In this document: piece after piece, positions 18,442 through 27,397 of the stretch | How the letters are laid out: each line of letters begins with the position of its first letter | Position numbering within the stretch: the first letter of the stretch is position 1 | Source: Flavobacterium reichenbachii | GTDB taxonomy: Bacteria; Bacteroidota; Bacteroidia; Flavobacteriales; Flavobacteriaceae | Length of the DNA stretch: 64,000 nucleotides | Assembly (NCBI RefSeq): GCF_002217435.1 | Contig: NZ_MUHF01000021.1 | Coordinates: forward strand, 133,303 to 197,302 | Direction of reading: 5' to 3' | The notes under the pieces: model-generated | The model's input: only the letters and a program-made list of their open reading frames with translations | Database searches by the model: none | What the model was told of the DNA's origin: nothing | Translations under genes and position numbers: made by a program

Positions 18442-19125
18442 ATGAATAAATTACTTACCCTGCTTATATTAGTTTTTTTTCTGCAGTCTTGTGAAAATAA
18501 ACCTAAAGAAATTCTTAAAAATTCATCTAAAAAAAAGGACAAGACAGAAGAATGGACTAAAGAAAAAGACAGGGAACTTGCAGGAAGTTTATACGCAAAA
18601 TTTGACAATGACAGTTTAGATGATGATTTCAAAATTCTAAAAAATGAAGATGAAATAGTACAGAGTGTACTTTCTATTTTCTTGACTTCACAAAAGAAAG
18701 AGATCAAAATTAATCTCTTAAATAATAGTATCCTCTATAATAAGAAGGAATCTGCTTATTACACATTCTTTACGGTAACAGATAAAAAAGTATGTAACGT
18801 AAGGATCGAATATGCCGATCAGGAATCAATTCCGAATATCTCAGGAGAAAAGAAAAATCTGGTTGAAAAAATAAAGTGCCGATTTAATACTAAAAATCAG
18901 AAAACTCAAGTAATTGGATATGAATTATCCTATCAGAAAGACACAAAATTCATTACAAAATCATTCAACTTCCTTACAGGAAAATATATAGCTGCAAAAA
19001 AAGATAACGGAAAAACTTCTACAGTAAATGGCTGGTCGGCTGAGCTTGAAAATATTTATGCCGAAAATTGGGATTTTCCATTTTTACGCGACAAAATCTA
19101 CTGGTATGGAGAAGCGGTGGAATAA
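18442..19125 (+). CDS. Lipoprotein of unknown function
   Basis: 227 aa with lipobox FFLQSC (Cys17), then a very charged linker rich in Lys and Glu (about 20-50). The rest is soluble beta-rich sequence with an FNFLTGKYI segment near residue 180. That segment and an early Asp-rich stretch (KFDNDSLDDDF) recall the secreted paralogs at 9914-10495 and 22693-23298, so it may be a distant relative; the match is weak. The protein should sit on a periplasmic membrane face. Function unknown. It is the first gene of the accessory plus-strand series. Confidence 0.7.
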   Translation: MNKLLTLLILVFFLQSCENKPKEILKNSSKKKDKTEEWTKEKDRELAGSLYAKFDNDSLDDDFKILKNEDEIVQSVLSIFLTSQKKEIKINLLNNSILYNKKESAYYTFFTVTDKKVCNVRIEYADQESIPNISGEKKNLVEKIKCRFNTKNQKTQVIGYELSYQKDTKFITKSFNFLTGKYIAAKKDNGKTSTVNGWSAELENIYAENWDFPFLRDKIYWYGEAVE

Positions 19126-19223
19126 CTCTATGTTCAAAAAACATTTACCTCAGGCGGGTTGATTACAAAACTGTCTAAACAAAACACTACCTAATAACTT
19201 CTAAGACTAAAAATGCATAAACA

Positions 19224-19934
19224 ATGACAATAAAACTATATCCAGAATTTAATGACGTTTTTGCAGACGAAACGCTGAAAGGAATATTTTTTCCTTTATG
19301 TAGTTTAACATTAGAAAAATATCCAAATAAAATATTTCATTTCATCTCTTCAAATGGGCTTTGGATAGACGAAAATCATCAAACTGAACAAAATACTTTT
19401 AACTATGCTTTGTTTGATATTCAAGAAAACAAATATAGATTTAATGGAAACATACAGCTTTACAAAGGGTTTGAACAAGCAAAAAATATATTTGATGAAT
19501 TACAAAAAGACATGGATAATAACGGAAAAAGTTATTTAGAAAAGAAAACCAAAACAGATGATTATATTAAAAAACAAAAGCAGAATCTCAACCTAAAAAC
19601 TGATGATGAATTTGATGCAGATTATTATTTACAAACGTTTTACGAATTCTCTATTAATAGATTAAATTTTAAATATAAAAATGAGTTTGGTGCATTTAGA
19701 AAGATAATTGATGGCTGGTCCAATTCTAACAAGGAAAGCCCTATAATATACGACGAAACTTCTAATGAGCTGAAAGAAACATTAAATCATTATGACAAAC
19801 CAAAATTTGAAAACATTGAAACATTTGATTTAATTGGAAAAATAGTAGGTTTCGAGTTTTTTACAGACGGAAATGACACCATTTTGTTTTACAATAATTC
19901 CGATAAAATTTTGTGCCTAAACTTTTATTCGTAA
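19224..19934 (+). CDS. Hypothetical cytosolic protein
   Basis: 236 aa, no signal peptide or membrane helix. Acidic and Asn/Lys-rich, with a charged helix around 85-130 (LEKKTKTDDYIKKQKQNL). The C-terminus FFTDGNDTILFYNNSDKIL recalls the beta-hairpin ending of immunity-type proteins, but I see no family match. Flanked by unknown lipoprotein and membrane protein genes with gaps of 98 and 32 nt. No function can be assigned. Confidence 0.6.
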   Translation: MTIKLYPEFNDVFADETLKGIFFPLCSLTLEKYPNKIFHFISSNGLWIDENHQTEQNTFNYALFDIQENKYRFNGNIQLYKGFEQAKNIFDELQKDMDNNGKSYLEKKTKTDDYIKKQKQNLNLKTDDEFDADYYLQTFYEFSINRLNFKYKNEFGAFRKIIDGWSNSNKESPIIYDETSNELKETLNHYDKPKFENIETFDLIGKIVGFEFFTDGNDTILFYNNSDKILCLNFYS

Positions 19935-19966
19935 AAAAATAAAAAACGTAATAAAGTAAACAAACT

Positions 19967-21283
19967 ATGAAATACTATTTTAAAATTTTTCTTCTCTCTA
20001 TAGGAATCGGAATAATTAATACAATTCTTTTTTTATTTTCATTACAATTTCAAATTATTGAACACAGTTCATACATACCTGGGGAAGCTATTACTGCTCT
20101 TAAAATTCTGGCAGCAATTATTCCGCAGACTATTATATTGTTTATTGTTGCTTTTATTTCAAAAAAAGATCAATTGGCAATTGCTATTACTTCAGGAATA
20201 TTAATTGTGACCTGCTTTATCCTGAATTGGGATACGGATACAGCTGCTGAAGGAAGACGTAAATTTAATAAAGAACAGATTTTTATTAGTACTGAAAAAT
20301 ACGATTATCAACAAGGAATTTCTACACCAGAAGGTTATCCTATAAAATTGCTTTCAAGAAGTGAATTTACTATCGCTATAGAAGGGCAAAACACTCCGGC
20401 TACTCTTTTAGAAACTAATAAAGTTTATTCCGAAACATGGGGAAATGGAGATACTACTTTCAAATCATCTGATGCTGCGGATATTGTATTACCTGATCGT
20501 TTAGAACTTTTTTGGTATTCATTTTTGGAAAACAAATATTATACATTAAGTACAAAATTAAACAAAACTCAAATATCACAATATTTCAAAAAAGGATACA
20601 AAGTGGATCGCAGTGGAAATTTAGATAAAATATCATCTACTAATTATCAGGAATTGATTGTAGGAATAGCTCCTGGCGGCGATGTTGTGCTGTGGATTTC
20701 GGGCCCCTATAATACTAAAGAATTAGAAGTTTTTAAAGCCGACTTAATAGATGAAAAAGACAAAGACGTTTATACTATAGTTGAAAAGGATGAAATAAAA
20801 AAAGTTTTGAGTGATACTTGTACCTGCAAGAATAATATTCAATATAGACAAATAGTCAATAACGGCAAACCAATTCCTATTGGTATTTGGACTAATAAGT
20901 ATCGAAAAAAATACAATTGGAAAGCAGCAATAAATTCTGTAGGTCAGACAAAATCTGAAATGGGTTTTCGCTTTTTTAATGGAGAAAGGTATGAATTGTT
21001 TAATGAAGAGATCGCTAAAATGAAATACCAAAAAGAAGTTTTGCCTTATTATTTGTCTTATAAATTTATAAAAAATAAAAAAAGATATGAGGTACATTTA
21101 GAGTTTGATGAAGATGAAATATTCAGTCATTTTGAAAAATTGGCACCAAACAATTCTAATGAATTAATTGATATTGTATTGAATATAAACTCAAATTTAA
21201 ATCAAGTAACAATTCAATTACATTCAAAAGACAGAACGCTTAATTTTGAAAAAATGAAAAGTGTAGAAATCTATGCCGATTAA
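19967..21283 (+). CDS. DUF2931-like membrane protein, paralog of the one at 25541
   Basis: 438 aa. Three membrane helices fill the first 90 residues (about 5-27, 42-63, 72-90). The soluble domain shows DUF2931 features: EGYPIKLLSRSEFTIAI, LPDRLELFWYSFLENKYY, and IAPGGDVVLWISGP. The protein at 25541-26842 has the same order of helices and the same motifs (KGYPIIIL, MPDSLHLLWYSIVEKAYY, VAPGGDVALWA), so they are paralogs. DUF2931 has no known function in my knowledge and is often found as clustered copies in Bacteroidota. The soluble domain is probably periplasmic. Confidence 0.75.
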   Translation: MKYYFKIFLLSIGIGIINTILFLFSLQFQIIEHSSYIPGEAITALKILAAIIPQTIILFIVAFISKKDQLAIAITSGILIVTCFILNWDTDTAAEGRRKFNKEQIFISTEKYDYQQGISTPEGYPIKLLSRSEFTIAIEGQNTPATLLETNKVYSETWGNGDTTFKSSDAADIVLPDRLELFWYSFLENKYYTLSTKLNKTQISQYFKKGYKVDRSGNLDKISSTNYQELIVGIAPGGDVVLWISGPYNTKELEVFKADLIDEKDKDVYTIVEKDEIKKVLSDTCTCKNNIQYRQIVNNGKPIPIGIWTNKYRKKYNWKAAINSVGQTKSEMGFRFFNGERYELFNEEIAKMKYQKEVLPYYLSYKFIKNKKRYEVHLEFDEDEIFSHFEKLAPNNSNELIDIVLNINSNLNQVTIQLHSKDRTLNFEKMKSVEIYAD

Positions 21284-21334
21284 AGTTGATTGAAAAAACT
21301 AACAAACATCAATATAAAAACATAAATAGCAATT

Positions 21335-21982
21335 ATGCTAATTCTTAGTTTATTATTCTTAGCTCTATTCTTTTATCTTTTATATCTATTAATCAAATGG
21401 ATAAGTAAAAAGAGAAAAAGAATACAATGGACTTTTGGGATTATAGGAATATTGATTTTGGTTAACATTATTGATTCAATATTTTTTACAAAAATGGAAT
21501 TCATTCAATCAAAGGTTTACCCAAAATTGTATCTTATCAAAGACCCAATAAATAACCGAGATTCATTGAATACAATAATCAAAAAAATGGTTGTTCAAAA
21601 AATGAACGCCGAATTTATTGGCAAAGAAAATAAATACAAGGAGAAATATCAATATAGTTCTGAATCTCCTTCAAGAACTGATTTATATTATTCTTTAAGT
21701 TTTTACAGATACTATAAAGGCTGGGGAACAAATCCTTTTGGAGAAGCTGGAACGGAACATTTTATTCAAAACAAAGAAGATCCTGGAGGATTTAGCAGTG
21801 AGCTTCTTGAGCATTATTATGAATACAAAATTGCAGAATTTGATATTGCATTTTGCAAGAATGACACGATCAACTATTTTGGCGTTTTGAGATATTTTCA
21901 AAATGGAGAAGAAAAGACAACAGATACCATTATCAAAGCAAAAATAAAAGAGCTGAATTTAAATGTAAAAATCGCAAAATAA
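21335..21982 (+). CDS. Membrane-anchored protein of unknown function
   Basis: 215 aa. Two N-terminal hydrophobic helices (about 1-20 and 34-52) are split by a strongly basic loop (KKRKRIQ), so the remainder should face the periplasm. The soluble part has a DLYYSLSFYRYYKGWG segment and FGVLRYFQNGEEK. No family recognised. It follows the DUF2931-like gene by 51 nt and probably shares its transcript. Confidence 0.65.
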   Translation: MLILSLLFLALFFYLLYLLIKWISKKRKRIQWTFGIIGILILVNIIDSIFFTKMEFIQSKVYPKLYLIKDPINNRDSLNTIIKKMVVQKMNAEFIGKENKYKEKYQYSSESPSRTDLYYSLSFYRYYKGWGTNPFGEAGTEHFIQNKEDPGGFSSELLEHYYEYKIAEFDIAFCKNDTINYFGVLRYFQNGEEKTTDTIIKAKIKELNLNVKIAK

Positions 21983-22099
21983 GTTTAATAACTGGGTAAA
22001 CAAAAAAAGGGAACATCCCGAAAACCAATTCTAAAATTTCAGCACACAGGTTTCTATTAAACTTTATTAACATTTTCTGCAATCCTAAAGACATAAGAA

Positions 22100-22648
22100 A
22101 TGAAAATAATTAAATATAAGCTCCATATTTTAGTAGTACTACTTTTTGTAAACACCTCTTTTGGACAAACATTAAAAGTGTCTGACTTTAGGAAAGCATT
22201 TAATTATGATAAACCTACCGAACACGAACAATTATTATCAAAAGGTTTTAAATTGCTGAGTGATACAATTGCAGCAAACCAAAAGAAATTTAAGTTTAAT
22301 AACCCCAATACAAAAGAAATAATCGAGCTAACATTTACAGAAGATGGAGAAGGTGGAGAATATTTGAGTATACTTTATTTTTTGCCATCTGAATTTACTT
22401 ATAAAAATTTTATCTCAACATTGACAGCATACAAATTCAAGTATAGTAAACGAAACACACGTTATCAACTGCCAGCAAGCTCCTATTCCGGCGAAAACAT
22501 TTATCTTAATGGCTTGACATCAACTAATGGAAAGAAGTATTATTCTTTAAAATATGAGAGTTATAAAGATAAAGCATTGTCTGGACCACGGTCTGAATTT
22601 ACGAGCGATAAAATACCAATAGTTGACAGTATAAGAAAACCGAAATAA
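22100..22648 (+). CDS. Small secreted protein of unknown function
   Basis: 182 aa with a signal peptide ending near NTSFGQ. The mature part contains LSKGFKLLSDTIAANQKKF and FTEDGEGGEYLSILYF, then a basic stretch KYSKRNTRYQLP. No cysteine pairs and no enzyme motif. Followed after 44 nt by another secreted protein gene, so the two may be one unit. Function unknown. Confidence 0.65.
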   Translation: MKIIKYKLHILVVLLFVNTSFGQTLKVSDFRKAFNYDKPTEHEQLLSKGFKLLSDTIAANQKKFKFNNPNTKEIIELTFTEDGEGGEYLSILYFLPSEFTYKNFISTLTAYKFKYSKRNTRYQLPASSYSGENIYLNGLTSTNGKKYYSLKYESYKDKALSGPRSEFTSDKIPIVDSIRKPK

Positions 22649-22692
22649 AGCTGTAAAATAGTATCAAAACACAAAAAACTTAAATAAAAAAA

Positions 22693-23298
22693 ATGAAAAA
22701 GCTATCGTTACTATTTTTTGTTTTCATTCAAATCAATCTGTATTCTCAAGCTCAAAAGGTAAAAGATCATTTTAATATTATAATTAGAGAAGTAGAAGGC
22801 GATTTGAACAATGACGGATTAACTGATAAAGTTTTGGTAAAAATGGATACGATAAATGAAACTCAACCTTTAAAATTAGAAATATATTTTTTACAGCCCA
22901 ATGGAAAATACAAATTGAACGTATCTACAAAAAATTTAATGGAGCCTCAATACCCAAATGGGAAATATGGCGGAAATCAAATACCCGATTTTACTATTGA
23001 AAATGGCTCTTTAATCATGAGTTCTGAAATTAAGGGTTCTGAAATCAATAGGAATCACTTTTTGCATACCTTCAAATTTAAAAATGGATATTTTGAATTA
23101 CAAAAAATATCAAACGTCGTTTGGGATGGGAAAAATCTAACGACTGAAACAAATTTCAATTTATTGACAGGAGAAAGAACTGAGATAACAAAAGCACTGG
23201 GTTCAGAAAAAATTGTAAAAAAGATAACCAAAAAAATCATCGTAAAGCAACTGCCCACAATCAATGATTTTAGAGCTTTTGACAGTAAACTGAATTAA
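22693..23298 (+). CDS. Secreted protein, paralog of the one at 9914-10495
   Basis: 201 aa with a signal peptide ending NLYSQ. The segment EVEGDLNNDGLTDKVLVK matches EVHGDLNKDGLADLVLVK of the gene at 9914-10495, as do PLKLEIYF, FKFKNGYFEL and NFNLLTGERTEITKA. The Asp/Asn-rich loop suggests Ca2+ binding, as in VCBS-like proteins. Likely periplasmic or surface-bound; role unknown. It is followed by a 218-nt gap with nothing recognisable. Confidence 0.72.
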   Translation: MKKLSLLFFVFIQINLYSQAQKVKDHFNIIIREVEGDLNNDGLTDKVLVKMDTINETQPLKLEIYFLQPNGKYKLNVSTKNLMEPQYPNGKYGGNQIPDFTIENGSLIMSSEIKGSEINRNHFLHTFKFKNGYFELQKISNVVWDGKNLTTETNFNLLTGERTEITKALGSEKIVKKITKKIIVKQLPTINDFRAFDSKLN

Positions 23299-23516
23299 AA
23301 CAACAAAGAATGCTGAAGGTAGAATCTGTAAAAACCTAAATCTTTTTCGACACAAGCCCAAATTTTAGGGATCTTAGATTATGTTTCTATGTGTTAAAGT
23401 CTATTTTTTTAATTTCATTCAATGGGTTAAATCAATATTAATCTGCACTCAAAATAACACTTTAAAACATTCTTATCTTTCGTTTTAGGAGCGACTTTAA
23501 ATACAAAGAAATAAAT

Positions 23517-24233
23517 ATGAAAATAAACCCTTTTATCCTTATTAAATTAATCTTACTGCTTTTTATGAGTGTTGGTGTAGGCATTACAATTTTTATGATT
23601 AAACAAAATGTTAGAATTATAGGTCCCTATGTTTTTTCCGGGCTTTTTACTTTATTTCCTGCTTTCCTGTTTTATGGTTTTACATCTGGATTTAGTGTTT
23701 CTGAAAAAACCATGAAAAAACAAGAAGAGAGAAGAAAAAATGTATTATTTGACGATGATGGAATATGGTATAATCTTCCTCTTTTTGATACAACTTTATT
23801 CATTAATTGGAAAACCATAGAAGCGGTAACGTATACAAACTATCAATCTGACGACAATGCTAAATTTCTTTTCTATTTAACACAGCCTGCTGCTGTAACA
23901 ATGGCTGAAAAACGATTTTGGCTGAATAAAATTTTTCCTTTTGTGATGAAAAATAAAACAGAGATTGAAATAGAAGATGACTGCAGGAATTTTTACGAAA
24001 TCCCGAAGATGTTGAGTAACCATTTATCGAATACCAATCCAATAGATTTAGACCAAGATCATAGAAAAGGAACTTTGATAAGTTCTAAAACAACCTTTAA
24101 AAATAACACCATAAAAACAGAACAATATTGGAAACCAAATAATAATTATGACAGAGAAAAAGTAATTTTTGACAAACATAATCGAACTTTTGAGCAAATT
24201 TGCCAGGCAAAAAGAAATCAAAGAATCAATTAG
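23517..24233 (+). CDS. Membrane protein with a PH-like cytosolic domain, unknown function
   Basis: 238 aa. Two membrane helices (about 7-28 and 38-60), then a segment with the look of a bacterial PH/YcxB-like domain: VLFDDDGIWYNLPLFDTTLFINWKTIEAV, where a strand pair is followed by a W-K-I/V-E turn. The C-terminal 70 residues are basic and Asn-rich, likely disordered. The antiporter gene begins 29 nt downstream. Family assignment is tentative. Confidence 0.65.
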   Translation: MKINPFILIKLILLLFMSVGVGITIFMIKQNVRIIGPYVFSGLFTLFPAFLFYGFTSGFSVSEKTMKKQEERRKNVLFDDDGIWYNLPLFDTTLFINWKTIEAVTYTNYQSDDNAKFLFYLTQPAAVTMAEKRFWLNKIFPFVMKNKTEIEIEDDCRNFYEIPKMLSNHLSNTNPIDLDQDHRKGTLISSKTTFKNNTIKTEQYWKPNNNYDREKVIFDKHNRTFEQICQAKRNQRIN

Positions 24234-24262
24234 TTATATTAGCACTTTTCAAAATTTAAAAA

Positions 24263-25525
24263 ATGGAAAACTACAGCATCATTATTTTTATATTGGCAAT
24301 TGTTATTGGCCTCTCTGCATTTGCTGACAAATCTAAACTTCCCTATCCTATTCTTCTCGTTATTGTTGGTACCGCTATTGGTTTTATTCCAACCATGAAT
24401 GAAATTGAAATTAATCCTGAAATTATTTTCCTGATCTTCCTTCCGCCATTATTATATGATGCTTCTTTTAATATTTCGCCAAAAGATTTTAAAATTAACC
24501 TCAACACAATTGGCACATTGGCTGTTTCTTTGGTCTTTATGACTACAATCGGTATTGCAGTTGCGGCTTATTTCATGATTCCCGAAATGACCTGGCCTTT
24601 GGCTTTTGTTCTCGGAGCAATTCTTTCTGCCACAGATGCCGTTGCTGCAATAAGCATTACAAAAGGTTTAAAAATATCGCATAAAACGATCACTATTTTA
24701 GAAGGCGAAAGTCTTATTAATGATGCTTCGGCATTGGTTGCATACCGATTTGCTGTTGCGGCTGTTATGGGTTCTGCATTTGTATTATGGAAAGCTGCGC
24801 TTGACTTTATCGTATTACTTGCAGGCGGTTTTTTGGTTGGGTTTATACTTGCAAAAATTCTGGCTTTTATACTGACCAAAGTTCATAAAAACACCAATGT
24901 CACAATTAGTTTTATGCTTTTAATGCCGTTTGTAGCTTATCTTACAGCAGAGCATCTCCATGTTTCAGGTGTAATAGCTGTTGTAGTTTTAGGAATAGGA
25001 ATTGCTAGATTTAGCAATAAGATATTTCCAGAAAGTTTAAAAAACAATTCTAAAGGTCTTTGGGATCTTATTATTTTTCTTTTAAACGGGTTGATTTTCA
25101 TTCTAATAGGTCTTAATTTCAGGTATATTCTAAAATATATTGACAACAATCTTATTCTGCCTTACATTGGTTATGCGTTCATTATAACAATCGTGGCTTT
25201 ATTGATTAGGATGGCAAGGATTTTTCTTCAAAAAATTAATCTTCAAAAAGCTTTTCAAAATGGTAAAGGAAAAAGAAAAGTGAGCGAACATGCACTTCTG
25301 GATTTCAATAACAGCATTATTTTAAGCTGGTCCGGAATGAGAGGTATTGTTTCTCTGGCTATTGCTATTGGTCTTCCTAAATTTCTTGAAGACGGCACTC
25401 CTTTTCCGGAAAGAAGTGCCATTATTTTTATTTCTGTTGCCGTTGTTCTTCTAACACTTATCGGGCAAGGACTTACACTGCCCTGGATTGTAAAAAAATT
25501 AAGTGATAAAAATAAATCTGCTTAG
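24263..25525 (+). CDS. CPA1-family Na+(K+)/H+ antiporter
   Basis: 420 aa, about 12 membrane helices. The family motif region reads ILSATDAVAAISI, followed by LEGESLINDASALVAYRFA, where the Asn-Asp pair is the ion-binding centre of CPA1 exchangers of the NhaP type. LSWSGMRGIVSLAIAIGLP near the end is also diagnostic (R-G-x-V-S-L). It swaps cytosolic Na+ or K+ for H+ at the inner membrane. No long cytosolic C-terminal tail is present. The ion preference cannot be read. Confidence 0.93.
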   Translation: MENYSIIIFILAIVIGLSAFADKSKLPYPILLVIVGTAIGFIPTMNEIEINPEIIFLIFLPPLLYDASFNISPKDFKINLNTIGTLAVSLVFMTTIGIAVAAYFMIPEMTWPLAFVLGAILSATDAVAAISITKGLKISHKTITILEGESLINDASALVAYRFAVAAVMGSAFVLWKAALDFIVLLAGGFLVGFILAKILAFILTKVHKNTNVTISFMLLMPFVAYLTAEHLHVSGVIAVVVLGIGIARFSNKIFPESLKNNSKGLWDLIIFLLNGLIFILIGLNFRYILKYIDNNLILPYIGYAFIITIVALLIRMARIFLQKINLQKAFQNGKGKRKVSEHALLDFNNSIILSWSGMRGIVSLAIAIGLPKFLEDGTPFPERSAIIFISVAVVLLTLIGQGLTLPWIVKKLSDKNKSA

Positions 25526-25540
25526 CTTAAAAAATAAAAA

Positions 25541-26842
25541 ATGAAATCACAGCGTCTAAAAAAAGCATTCTTATTTTCTATATTTATTTCGGTACTCAGT
25601 ATTTTGTTTTTCATAAGTTTAGGCGATGTAGAATTTATAACGGGTGGTCTCTACAGCTGGATTGGTAACCTTTTAGGATTTGGTATATTACTTTTTCAAT
25701 TTATAATTCATTTTCCGCTGCTGGTATTACTTGATTTTATTTCAAGAAAGAAATTAAAAAAAACAGCCGAAAACAATGCTGTTTTCTGGATTTATCTCAG
25801 TATTGTCTTTATACTTAATATTATACTTATACTAAATGCAACTACAGAATCCAGAAATAACTTAAAAAATGACATAAATTGGCGCAGTGCTGAAAAATAC
25901 GAATGGGAAGAAGGAATCACTTGTCCAAAAGGTTATCCTATTATTATTTTGAATGGTCATTTTAGTGTAAGCCTAACACATAGCAACGACTCTTATTATA
26001 GCTTAGAAAATAAGATATACGATTTGAACTGGAACATTGAAGAACATAACTTAGTGAGCGAATTTGAAAGAAAAAGAGTTATGCCCGACAGCTTACATCT
26101 ATTGTGGTATTCTATAGTAGAAAAAGCATATTATAAATTAGATACTCCAATAGACAAAGAAAAAATAACAACACTATTCCGCAACGGATTTTTATCAAAA
26201 AGACATGACAGAGTCTTCAGCAATACTTTTGATTATATTGTAGCAGGAGTAGCTCCCGGAGGAGATGTCGCGTTATGGGCACGCACAAATTGGAAAAATT
26301 CTGTTGAAACAGGCTTTTATAAAGCTAAAAAAATCGACAGCTTAAAAATATCTGAGTTTCAAAGAAAAGAATGCCGGGATAAACTTAGAAATGCACTGTC
26401 ATACAATCAATCTAAGTGGGCTAAATATCTAAACTCAAAAACCGATACGATTCCTTATGGAATCTGGAGAGAAAAATACAGACAAAAGTTTAATTGGAGA
26501 TTTCGATGTAAACTTCAATCCAAATTAGAAAATTCAGACATTGATATTAACCTTTTTAATGGTGAAGAGTTTGTATTAATAAACGATAGTCTTTCTCAAA
26601 AAGAAAATACTTCACAAGCAGTTCCTTCCGAAATAATGCTTACGTTTTTACATAAAGAGCACACAGAACGCACTTTTATTGAACTCGATGAAAATAATAT
26701 TTATACCGTTTTTGAAGAATTATCAGGTCAAAAAAAACTTCCCGTTACGATGGAGTGTGTTGTAAATAAAAATGGAGAAATAGAATCAATAAACTTAAAA
26801 AACAAAGATAAAACCATACCGCTGAAATGGTTAGAAAAATAA
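25541..26842 (+). CDS. DUF2931-like membrane protein, paralog of the one at 19967
   Basis: 433 aa. Three N-terminal membrane helices (about 10-30, 38-62, 84-103), then the DUF2931-like domain with CPKGYPIIILNGHFSVSL, LHLLWYSIVEKAYYKLD and VAPGGDVALWAR. Layout matches the protein at 19967-21283, and both also carry a GIWxxKYRxKxNW segment (GIWREKYRQKFNWR here). It starts 15 nt after the antiporter stop, so the two are likely co-transcribed. Function unknown. Confidence 0.75.
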   Translation: MKSQRLKKAFLFSIFISVLSILFFISLGDVEFITGGLYSWIGNLLGFGILLFQFIIHFPLLVLLDFISRKKLKKTAENNAVFWIYLSIVFILNIILILNATTESRNNLKNDINWRSAEKYEWEEGITCPKGYPIIILNGHFSVSLTHSNDSYYSLENKIYDLNWNIEEHNLVSEFERKRVMPDSLHLLWYSIVEKAYYKLDTPIDKEKITTLFRNGFLSKRHDRVFSNTFDYIVAGVAPGGDVALWARTNWKNSVETGFYKAKKIDSLKISEFQRKECRDKLRNALSYNQSKWAKYLNSKTDTIPYGIWREKYRQKFNWRFRCKLQSKLENSDIDINLFNGEEFVLINDSLSQKENTSQAVPSEIMLTFLHKEHTERTFIELDENNIYTVFEELSGQKKLPVTMECVVNKNGEIESINLKNKDKTIPLKWLEK

Positions 26843-26861
26843 ACTTAACTTTATCATTCTG

Positions 26862-26869
26862 TATTTTTG
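26862..26869 (+). promoter_or_regulatory. -7 promoter element for the SRPBCC gene
   Basis: TATTTTTG fits TAnnTTTG exactly, 21 nt before the ATG at 26891. No TTTG box is found at the proper distance, so it is a half match. Confidence 0.35.
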
Positions 26870-26890
26870 TTTAATTTAAATTTTTCAGAA

Positions 26891-27352
26891 ATGAGTTCAG
26901 ATATTCTTTTAACAACACCAGAATCAGAGATTGTTACAACTCGAATTCTTAATTTCTCCCAAGAACTTGTTTTTAAAGCATGGAGCACTCCCGAGCATTT
27001 AAAAAATTGGTGGGGACCAAAAGGTTTTACCAATACCTTTACTGAGTTTAACTTCTGCGAAGGCGGTAAATGGAGTTTTATTATGCATGGCCCGGAAGTT
27101 GGAAATTATGCCAATGAATGCGAATTTATAAAAATAGACAAGCCGAATCTTATTGCATGGAAACGCCATTCGAAACCACTTTTCCAAATTCTCACAACAT
27201 TTGAAACCGTTGCCGAAAACCAGATAAAGGTCGTATTCAAGATGCTTTTTGAAACAGAAGAAGAATGCCGTAAACTAAAGCCTTATGTGGTCGATAAAAA
27301 TGAAGAGAATTTTGATAAACTTGAGCTTGAATTATCAAAAATGATACTATAA
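26891..27352 (+). CDS. SRPBCC protein of the AHSA1 (Hsp90 ATPase activator-like) family
   Basis: 153 aa from the ATG at 26891. A TTG eight codons earlier falls inside a -7 promoter box and is rejected. The sequence has the AHSA1 pattern: TRILNFSQELVFKAWSTPEHLKNWWGPKGF, then FCEGGKWSFIMHGPEVG, and the acidic stretch ETEEECRKL. These START-like proteins bind small hydrophobic ligands or act with chaperones; in bacteria most are uncharacterized. No partner gene is obvious nearby. Confidence 0.88.
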   Translation: MSSDILLTTPESEIVTTRILNFSQELVFKAWSTPEHLKNWWGPKGFTNTFTEFNFCEGGKWSFIMHGPEVGNYANECEFIKIDKPNLIAWKRHSKPLFQILTTFETVAENQIKVVFKMLFETEEECRKLKPYVVDKNEENFDKLELELSKMIL

Positions 27353-27397
27353 ACCAATCTATTAATCATATCTTATGATAACAAATCGAAAAAGATT

